DNA from: Streptomyces sp. G-G2
GTDB lineage: Bacteria; Actinomycetota; Actinomycetes; Streptomycetales; Streptomycetaceae
DNA length: 64,000 bases
NCBI RefSeq assembly: GCF_030063135.1
Contig: NZ_JASISO010000014.1
Span: forward strand, 1-64,000
Direction of reading: 5' to 3'
The notes beneath the pieces were generated by a model. It saw only the letters and a list, made by a program, of their open reading frames with translations. It did no database searches and had not been told where the DNA came from. Both the position numbers and the translations under genes were made by a program. This document shows positions 58,493 through 64,000 of this stretch, one piece after another; within the stretch, counting starts at the first letter, position 1; the number at the start of each line of letters is the position of its first letter.

Positions 58493-59245
58493 ATGCTCGT
58501 AGCCGCAGCCGTCTGCCCCGCCCCGCCCCTCCTCGTCCCCCCGGTGGCCGCCGGAGCCGCCGGTGAACTCGCCGACGCCCGGACCGCCTGCTCGGACGCC
58601 CTCGCGGTGCTCGCCGCCTCGCGCCCCGACCGCCTGGTCGTGGTCGGGCCCGCCGACCCCGGCGCGGGGGGCCCGTACCCCCAGGGCTCCCGGGGCGGCT
58701 TCCACGGCTTCGGTGTGGTGAGCGACGTACACCTCGGCCGGCACCCGCACCCGGCCCAGCACGCGGCCCAGGACCCGGCCCAGGCCCGGCCGGACGCCGG
58801 CCGCCCCCTGCCGGTGTCCCTCGCCGTGGCCGCCTGGCTGCTCGCCCACACCGCCTGGTCCGGCGCCCCCGTGGACGGCCTCGGCGTGGAGGAGCCCCTG
58901 ACCACCGCCGACTGCCTGGCGACCGGTCGCGAGCTGGCCGCCCGCGCCGAACGGGTCGCACTGCTCGTGATGGGTGACGGCAGCGCCTGCCGGACCCTGA
59001 AGGCCCCCGGTTACCTAGACGAGCGCGCCGAAGCCTTCGACGCCGCCGCCGCCCACGCGCTGGCCGCCGCCGACGTCGCCGCCCTGGCCGCGATCGACCC
59101 GCGCCTCGCGGCCGAGCTGAAGGCCGCGGGCCGGGCCCCCTGGCAGGTCCTGGCGGGCGCCGCCGAGGGCGCGGGCCTCGAAGGCCGCCTGCTGTACGAG
59201 GACGCCCCCTACGGCGTCGGCTACTTCGTCGCCGCCTGGTCCTAG
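58493..59245 (+). CDS. Class III extradiol dioxygenase (LigB)-like protein
   Basis: A 250-residue protein with the LigB fold of class III extradiol dioxygenases and MEMO. It begins MLVAAAVCPAPPLLVPPVAA. The first metal-binding His of active relatives (HPP-type) is replaced here by CPAPP, and other His ligands are not obvious, so oxygenase activity is doubtful. Conserved segments are DRLVVVGPADP and LLVMGDGSACRTLKAPGYLD. The function is unknown. The ATG at 58493 follows TAGGCT by 7 nt. It is positioned between miaB and miaA, as in related genomes. Confidence 0.75.
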   Translation: MLVAAAVCPAPPLLVPPVAAGAAGELADARTACSDALAVLAASRPDRLVVVGPADPGAGGPYPQGSRGGFHGFGVVSDVHLGRHPHPAQHAAQDPAQARPDAGRPLPVSLAVAAWLLAHTAWSGAPVDGLGVEEPLTTADCLATGRELAARAERVALLVMGDGSACRTLKAPGYLDERAEAFDAAAAHALAAADVAALAAIDPRLAAELKAAGRAPWQVLAGAAEGAGLEGRLLYEDAPYGVGYFVAAWS

Positions 59246-59298
59246 CCGCCTCCGCGGCCGCGACCTGACACACCCGGTCCGGAAAAAGACGTACGGAA

Positions 59299-59330
59299 AA
59301 AGGGGCGCGGGGAGAACCCCGCGCCCCTTT
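59299..59330. terminator. Bidirectional terminator between converging genes
   Basis: AAAGGGGCGCGGGG, loop AGAA, then CCCCGCGCCCCTTT form a perfect 14-bp stem, with A-rich and T-rich flanks on the two strands. It serves the LigB-like gene and the small minus-strand gene at 59350. Confidence 0.92.
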
Positions 59331-59349
59331 CCGGGATCACGTCAGTGCG

Positions 59350-59595
59350 TCAGGCAGACGCCGGCGGTGTCGGCCCGCCGGGGCTGTCCTTGTGCGCCAC
59401 CTTGCCCAGGGCGTCCTTCGCCTTGTCCGTGCCGGACGAGATCTGGCCGCTGTACTTGCCCTTGGTCTTGGAGTCCACGGCCTTGGCGACCTTGTCCAGT
59501 CCTTCACCGATCTTGCCCTCGTGCTGTTGCGCGAGGCCGCCGATCTTGTCCTTGGCCGGAGCGAGCTTGGCCTTCAAATTGTCCAGCAGGCCCAT
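59350..59595 (-). CDS. MT0933-like antitoxin family protein
   Basis: An 81-residue Lys/Asp/Ala-rich protein beginning MGLLDNLKAKLAPAKDKIGG, with KGKYSGQISSGTDKAKDAL. These match the MT0933-like antitoxin family. The GGAAGGTG ribosome site precedes ATG 59595. No toxin gene is recognised next to it. It is the second small minus-strand gene in this spot; it may have another role in envelope stress, but that is not shown. Confidence 0.82.
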   Translation of the reverse strand: MGLLDNLKAKLAPAKDKIGGLAQQHEGKIGEGLDKVAKAVDSKTKGKYSGQISSGTDKAKDALGKVAHKDSPGGPTPPASA

Positions 59596-59621
59596 GGGAC
59601 ACCTTCCAGTGGCAGTGGCAA

Positions 59622-59852
59622 TTACGTACGGGCGCCCTCACCGGCCTCGCTGTCCGCGGCTTCCTCCGCGCACTGCTGCTTGGGGATCTCCACGCCGCCT
59701 TCCGGCGCGGGGGTCTCCGTCGCGGCCGCGACCTCGTCGGTCACTTCGGACCCGGCCGTGGGGGCCGCCGCGGCGACCTCCTCGGCCGGCTCCACGACGG
59801 ACTCCTCGGTGGCTTCCGCGGACTTCCGGCGAAACCGATCAAAAACGCCCAT
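59622..59852 (-). CDS. Small acidic protein of unknown function
   Basis: A 76-residue acidic protein: a basic start (MGVFDRFRRKS) is followed by Glu/Ala-rich disordered sequence and a conserved end (GGVEIPKQQCAEEAADSEAG). The terminal block is the recurring part in streptomycete homologues, some of which carry the name 'gliding motility protein' in annotation; I do not treat this as evidence for function. ATG 59852 has GGGAG 5 nt upstream. It is divergent from miaA. Confidence 0.75.
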   Translation of the reverse strand: MGVFDRFRRKSAEATEESVVEPAEEVAAAAPTAGSEVTDEVAAATETPAPEGGVEIPKQQCAEEAADSEAGEGART

Positions 59853-60004
59853 GTCTACTCCCATAACGTTACTCGTGAGGGTGAAGTTCCGCCTTGGCCG
59901 GACCGGCTTCCACCGGTCGCTCGCCGGGCCGGAACCTCGCCAGGGCAACGATCCGGCCCACGCCCCGTCACGTAACTCGATCGGGTACACGCCCGAGGGT
60001 TTGC

Positions 60005-60010
60005 GAGACT
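60005..60010 (+). promoter_or_regulatory. -10-like hexamer, leaderless-type start of miaA
   Basis: GAGACT lies 6 nt before GTG 60017; the intervening GGTGCG is a weak ribosome site at best. Confidence 0.4.
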
Positions 60011-60016
60011 GGTGCG

Positions 60017-60955
60017 GTGAGAAGCGCAGCCCCCGCACCGCGGGTCATCGCCGTCGTCGGCCCCACGGCAGCCGGAAAATCAGATCTGGGCGTGGCCCTG
60101 GCCCGTCATTTCGACGGGGAAGTCGTCAACGCCGACTCCATGCAGCTCTACCGTGGGATGGACATCGGTACCGCCAAACTGACGACGGAGGAGCGCGGCG
60201 GCGTCATCCACCGGCTCCTCGACGTCTGGGACGTGACGGAAACCGCGAGCGTCGCCGAGTACCAGCGCCTCGCGCGGATCGAGATCGACCGGCTGCTCGC
60301 CGAGGGCCGTACGCCCGTCCTCGTCGGCGGCTCCGGGCTGTACGTCCGCGGCGCGCTGGACGCCATGGAGTTCCCCGGCACCGACCCGGCCGTCCGGGCC
60401 AGGCTGGAGGAAGAGGTCACCCTGCGCGGCCCCGGCGCCCTGCACGCGCGCCTCGCCGCCGCCGACCCGGCCGCCGGCCTCGCGATCCTGCCCAGCAACG
60501 GCCGCCGGATCGTCCGGGCGCTGGAGGTCATCGAGATCACCGGGCGCCCGTACACCGCGAACCTGCCCGGTCACGAGTCCGTCTACGACACCGTGCAGAT
60601 CGGTGTGGACGTGGGCCGGCCCGAGCTGGACGAGCGGATCACCCTGCGCGTGGACCGCATGTGGGAGGACGGCCTCGTCGAGGAGGTACGGGCGCTGGAG
60701 GCCCAGGGGCTGCGGGGCGGCGTCACCGCCTCCCGCGCCCTCGGCTACCAGCAGGTGCTGGACGCGCTGGCCGGGAGCTGCACCGAGGCCGAGGCCAAGG
60801 CCGAAACGGTGCGCGCCACGAAGCGGTTCGCGCGCCGTCAGGACTCCTGGTTCCGGCGGGACCCCAGGGTCCACTGGCTCAGCGGGGCCGCCGCGGACCG
60901 TGCGGAACTCCCCGGGCTCGCGCAGTCGTTGGTCGAACGAGCGGTCACAGCCTGA
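60017..60955 (+). CDS. miaA: tRNA dimethylallyltransferase MiaA
   Basis: A 312-residue enzyme that adds a dimethylallyl group to A37 of tRNAs reading UNN codons. The P-loop is GPTAAGKS (about 14-21); NADSMQLYRGMDIGTAK and GGSGLYVRG are conserved, and the C-terminus has FARRQDSWFRRDPRVHWL. GTG 60017 was chosen because earlier in-frame codons lie in the divergent neighbour's region, and GAGACT lies 6 nt upstream. Its product feeds MiaB, encoded 2 kb away. Confidence 0.96.
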   Translation: MRSAAPAPRVIAVVGPTAAGKSDLGVALARHFDGEVVNADSMQLYRGMDIGTAKLTTEERGGVIHRLLDVWDVTETASVAEYQRLARIEIDRLLAEGRTPVLVGGSGLYVRGALDAMEFPGTDPAVRARLEEEVTLRGPGALHARLAAADPAAGLAILPSNGRRIVRALEVIEITGRPYTANLPGHESVYDTVQIGVDVGRPELDERITLRVDRMWEDGLVEEVRALEAQGLRGGVTASRALGYQQVLDALAGSCTEAEAKAETVRATKRFARRQDSWFRRDPRVHWLSGAAADRAELPGLAQSLVERAVTA

Positions 60956-61081
60956 TCACGTGATGGCATCGGGACGCTCCGGGCGCCCGTTCGGGGCCCG
61001 GGGCCGTGCCATCATCAAACTCCGGCCGGTGTGGTCACCGGCCGCGATCGACGGCGTAGGAAGTCCGAGTGGGGAGGGCGC

Positions 61082-61633
61082 GTGGCGATGGAGGCCGGCC
61101 CTCGTGACACCGGGCGGGACAGCAACCGGCGGGAAGCGGATCCGGTGCTTCAGGACGGACTGGGCCTGCCCGCCGAACCCGCGCGACTGACCCCCGACGG
61201 CCCGGACGGGACCGACGGACTGGTCGGACTCGGCGTGCTGGGCGCGCTCGGCGCCCTGGACGGTCTGGACGGCGCGGACGCCGCCGCACAGGCCCCCGCG
61301 TTCGAGGTCGAGCTGCGCCCGCAGCGCCGCCTGCGGATCTGGCAGATCGCCCCCATCGTCATCCTGGCCGCGGCGGGCTCGCTGATGTTCGCCTTCCCGC
61401 TCGCCTTCGAGTTCGGTGACGGCGGCGCCGTGGTGGCCATGCTGGGGCTGCTGATCAGCTCCTGCGCGGGCGGCTGGGGCATGATGGCCGCCCGTCGCGT
61501 CGGCTACACCTGGCCGGGCCTGCCCGCACGCGGCTCCGGCCGCCGCCTGGACTGGCGCATCGCCGCCCTCTACGCGCTGGTCGCCCTGACCGTGGTGGCC
61601 CTGGCCGTACTGCGCGTGGCCCGGCTCCGCTGA
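61082..61633 (+). CDS. Membrane protein of unknown function
   Basis: A 183-residue protein. The first 95 residues are acidic and Gly/Leu/Asp-rich, followed by three hydrophobic spans (about 98-118, 122-142, 160-178). GGGAGG at 61072-61077 precedes GTG 61082; an in-frame ATG lies at 61088. No family is recognised. It lies between miaA and dapF on the same strand. Confidence 0.7.
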   Translation: MAMEAGPRDTGRDSNRREADPVLQDGLGLPAEPARLTPDGPDGTDGLVGLGVLGALGALDGLDGADAAAQAPAFEVELRPQRRLRIWQIAPIVILAAAGSLMFAFPLAFEFGDGGAVVAMLGLLISSCAGGWGMMAARRVGYTWPGLPARGSGRRLDWRIAALYALVALTVVALAVLRVARLR

Positions 61634-61655
61634 CCCCTTCCGCCGCCCGGGTTTG

Positions 61656-61661
61656 TACGAT
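61656..61661 (+). promoter_or_regulatory. -10 hexamer, leaderless-type start of dapF
   Basis: TACGAT lies 6 nt before GTG 61668; the intervening GTGAGG could alternatively be a weak ribosome site. Confidence 0.4.
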
Positions 61662-61667
61662 GTGAGG

Positions 61668-62546
61668 GTGACCACTACCGCGCCGCTCGCCTTCCTCAAG
61701 GGACACGGGACCGAGAACGACTTCGTGATCGTTCCCGACCCGGACAACGCCATCGACCTGCCCGCCGCCGCCGTCGCCGTGCTGTGCGACCGCCGGGCCG
61801 GGGTCGGCGGCGACGGGCTGCTGCACGTCGTGCGCTCCGCCGCCCACCCCGAGGCCCGCTCGATGGCCGACGAGGCCGAGTGGTTCATGGACTACCGCAA
61901 CGGCGACGGTTCCATCGCCGAGATGTGCGGCAACGGCGTCCGCGTCTTCGCCCGCTACCTCCAGTACGCCGGTCACATCGAGGCCGGTGACGTCGCCGTC
62001 GCGACCCGTGGCGGTGTCAAGCGCGTCCACCTCGACAAGGCCGGCGACGTCACCGTCGCCATGGGCCGCGCCGCGCTCCCCGCGGGCGAGGTCAGCGTCA
62101 CCGTCGGACCGAACACCTGGGCGGCGCGGAACGTGAACATGGGGAACCCGCACGCCGTCGCGTTCGTTGATTGCCTCGACGACGCCGGAAACCTGTTCGC
62201 CGCCCCGGACTTCGCCCCGGCGTCCGCCTACCCGACGGGTGTCAACGTCGAGTTCGTCGTCGACCGAGGCCCCCGGCACGTCGCCATGCGCGTCCACGAA
62301 CGCGGCTCCGGCGAGACCCGCTCCTGCGGCACGGGCGCCTGCGCCGTCGCCGTGGCCACCGCCCGCCGCGACGGCGCCGACCCCTCCGTCACGGGCGAGC
62401 CCGTGACGTACACCGTCGACCTGCCCGGCGGAACCCTGGTCATCACCGAACACCCCGACGGCTCGGTCGACATGACCGGACCGGCCGTCATCGTGGCCGC
62501 GGGCGAGTTCGATCCGGCCTGGCTCACCGAAACGGCTTTCGGCTAA
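61668..62546 (+). CDS. dapF: Diaminopimelate epimerase
   Basis: A 292-residue PLP-independent epimerase that makes meso-DAP from LL-DAP. The two catalytic cysteines are in EMCGNGVR (near 85) and SCGTGACA (near 226). The N-terminus LAFLKGHGTENDFVIV and GVGGDGLL are conserved. Streptomyces uses LL-DAP in its wall, so the product probably serves lysine synthesis. GTG 61668 lies 6 nt after TACGAT. RshA follows 141 bp downstream. Confidence 0.96.
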   Translation: MTTTAPLAFLKGHGTENDFVIVPDPDNAIDLPAAAVAVLCDRRAGVGGDGLLHVVRSAAHPEARSMADEAEWFMDYRNGDGSIAEMCGNGVRVFARYLQYAGHIEAGDVAVATRGGVKRVHLDKAGDVTVAMGRAALPAGEVSVTVGPNTWAARNVNMGNPHAVAFVDCLDDAGNLFAAPDFAPASAYPTGVNVEFVVDRGPRHVAMRVHERGSGETRSCGTGACAVAVATARRDGADPSVTGEPVTYTVDLPGGTLVITEHPDGSVDMTGPAVIVAAGEFDPAWLTETAFG

Positions 62547-62687
62547 AGCTTCCCTCCAATGGGTGATCCGTTTCACGCTGGGCGAGAGCTGGACTGCGCC
62601 ACGTGGTGGGGTCGGTAGCATCAGGCACCGGCCCTGAGGGCGCACCCCATGCCCACCACCGCCGGTCGAAGCCGCCGGAGGTGCCCC

Positions 62688-64000
62688 ATGAGTGCAGAGG
62701 CCACGAACCCCGACGCACGACCCGAGTTCCGCAGACGCGGCCGGGCTCGGCTCGATCTGCGCAGGCTGGGCCGTGCGGCCCTGCTCGGGCCGACGTCCCG
62801 GGACCGGCTGCCCGATGCCATCGGGCACGTCGCAGAAGCCCACCGCGCCCACCATCCGGACGCGGACCTGTCCGTACTGCGCCGGGCCTACCTGCTCGCC
62901 GAGACCTCCCACCGCGGCCAGATGCGCAAGAGCGGCGAGCCCTACATCACCCACCCGCTCGCCGTGACGCTGATCCTGGCCGAACTCGGCGCCGAGACCA
63001 CCACGTTGACGGCCTCGCTCCTCCACGACACCGTCGAGGACACCGAGGTGACCCTCGATCAGGTCCGCGCGGAGTTCGGTGACGAGGTCCGCTTCATCGT
63101 CGACGGCGTGACCAAGGTCGAGCGCATCGACTACGGCGCCGCCGCCGAGCCCGAGACCTTCCGCAAGATGCTCGTCGCCACCGGCAACGACGTCCGCGTC
63201 ATGTCCATCAAACTCGCCGACCGACTGCACAACATGCGCACCCTCGGCGTGATGCGACCGGAGAAACAGGCCCGCATCGCCAAGGTCACCCGGGACGTCC
63301 TCATCCCGTTGGCCGAGCGGCTCGGCGTACAGGCCCTCAAGACCGAGCTGGAAGACCTCGTCTTCGCGATCCTGCACCCCGAGGAGTACGAGCGCACGCG
63401 CGGCCTCATCGCCGCCCACGCGGGCGAACGGGACCCGCTCCCCGCCATCGCCGACTCCGTCCGGGCCGTACTGCGCGAGTCCGGCATCCAGGCGGAAGTA
63501 CAGATCCGCCCCCGGCACTTCGTCTCGGTCCACCGGATCTCCCTCACCCGGGGCGAACTGCGCGGCTCCGACTTCGGCAGGCTCCTCGTCCTGGTCGCCG
63601 AGAACGCCGACTGCTACGGGGTCCTCGGCGAACTGCACACCTGCTTCACCCCGGTGGTCTCCGAGTTCAAGGACTTCATCGCCGTACCCAAGTTCAACCT
63701 GTACCAGTCCCTGCACACCGCCATCGCCACCCCCGGGGGCGACGTCGCCGAGGTCATCGTGCGCACCCGCCAGATGCACCGGGTCGCCGAGGCCGGGGTG
63801 GTCGCCCTCGGCAACCCCTACACCTTCGGCGAGGCCGCCGCCGACGCCGACGGCGACGAGGAGCGCGTCGACCCCACCCGGCCCGGCTGGCTCTCCCGGC
63901 TGCTGGACTGGCAGCAGTCCACGCCCGACCCCGACGCGTTCTGGAGCTCGCTGCGCGACGAGCTGGCCCAGGACCGCGAGATCACCGTCTTCCGGGCCGA
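62688..64000 (+). CDS. rshA: RelA/SpoT homologue RshA (partial, runs off window)
   Basis: An open frame from ATG 62688 with GGAGG upstream continues without a stop to the end of the window (437 codons seen). The hydrolase domain with HD motif LLHDTVEDTEVT (near 110) and KLADRLHNMRTLGVM is intact. The synthetase domain follows, recognisable by EFKDFIAVPKFNLYQSLHT and EVIVRTRQMHRVAEAG. The first synthetase motif is unusual: RPRHFVSVHRISLTRG in place of RxKHxxSxxxK, then DFGRLLVLVA where other RelA proteins have a YDLLxxR-type segment. The C-terminal TGS/ACT region is outside the window. The name follows the S. coelicolor homologue by position after dapF. Confidence 0.92.
   Translation, partial: MSAEATNPDARPEFRRRGRARLDLRRLGRAALLGPTSRDRLPDAIGHVAEAHRAHHPDADLSVLRRAYLLAETSHRGQMRKSGEPYITHPLAVTLILAELGAETTTLTASLLHDTVEDTEVTLDQVRAEFGDEVRFIVDGVTKVERIDYGAAAEPETFRKMLVATGNDVRVMSIKLADRLHNMRTLGVMRPEKQARIAKVTRDVLIPLAERLGVQALKTELEDLVFAILHPEEYERTRGLIAAHAGERDPLPAIADSVRAVLRESGIQAEVQIRPRHFVSVHRISLTRGELRGSDFGRLLVLVAENADCYGVLGELHTCFTPVVSEFKDFIAVPKFNLYQSLHTAIATPGGDVAEVIVRTRQMHRVAEAGVVALGNPYTFGEAAADADGDEERVDPTRPGWLSRLLDWQQSTPDPDAFWSSLRDELAQDREITVFRA

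Noticed and set aside
61455..63779. Open frame antisense to dapF and rshA
   Set aside because: The plus-strand genes have diagnostic catalytic motifs; the antisense frame has only Gly/Asp-rich sequence.

Overview
The window is a chromosomal segment of a Streptomyces species. The evidence is the very high GC content with strong third-position bias, the frequent GTG starts, a RecA of 375 residues with a long Ala/Lys tail, an actinomycete rRNA operon end, and a gene order that from memory matches the S. coelicolor block from osaC/osaA/osaB through ftsK, rimO, pgsA, cinA, clgR, nei/lhr, DUF3046, recA/recX, gluABCD, miaB, miaA and dapF to the RelA/SpoT homologue rshA. The species cannot be named from the sequence.

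Layout. Positions 1-400 hold the end of an rRNA operon (23S 3' end, 5S, tRNA-Thr(GGT), terminator), followed by a decayed DinB-like gene. Positions 0.7-10 kb are an osmostress/sigma-B control block: a multidomain phosphatase/anti-sigma protein (OsaC-like), a soluble hybrid kinase with ten tandem HAMP units (OsaA-like) and its response regulator (OsaB-like). Positions 10-17.6 kb are housekeeping genes: ftsK, a RodZ-like HTH membrane protein, rimO-pgsA-cinA with 4-nt overlaps, and clgR. Positions 18-25 kb carry an SDR enzyme, Nei2 glycosylase, a lipoprotein and the large helicase Lhr. Positions 25-34.4 kb carry an AraC regulator with AzlCD, a repeat protein, DUF3046, an AI-2E-family permease, a Clp-N/HTH regulator with its own operator, a TIGR04222-type membrane protein, a long GAPDH and a secreted serine protease. 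Positions 34.5-39.2 kb carry recA-recX, a rhodanese/cysteine dioxygenase pair preceded by a 28-residue cysteine-rich leader peptide, and a flavin monooxygenase. Positions 39.3-45.1 kb hold the gluABCD amino-acid ABC transporter and a two-component system.

Positions 45.1-55.4 kb are the most distinctive accessory segment: GH5_18-like and GH85 enzymes on the minus strand, diverging from a 1481-residue GH38 alpha-mannosidase, a LacI regulator and a ROK kinase on the plus strand. Two near-identical 16-bp palindromes lie in the divergent promoter region. Together these look like a high-mannose N-glycan foraging regulon with no transporter of its own here. Positions 55.4-64 kb return to core genes: an orphan TAXI binding protein, miaB, a LigB-like protein, two small proteins, miaA, a membrane protein, dapF and the start of the RelA/SpoT homologue, which runs off the end of the window.

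A feature spread over the whole window is the number of genes whose start codon lies only 6-7 nt after a -10-like hexamer (TAnnnT or a close variant), which suggests leaderless transcription; this pattern decided several start calls. Start coordinates, domain positions and promoter calls were made by reading the sequence. No database search or alignment was run.
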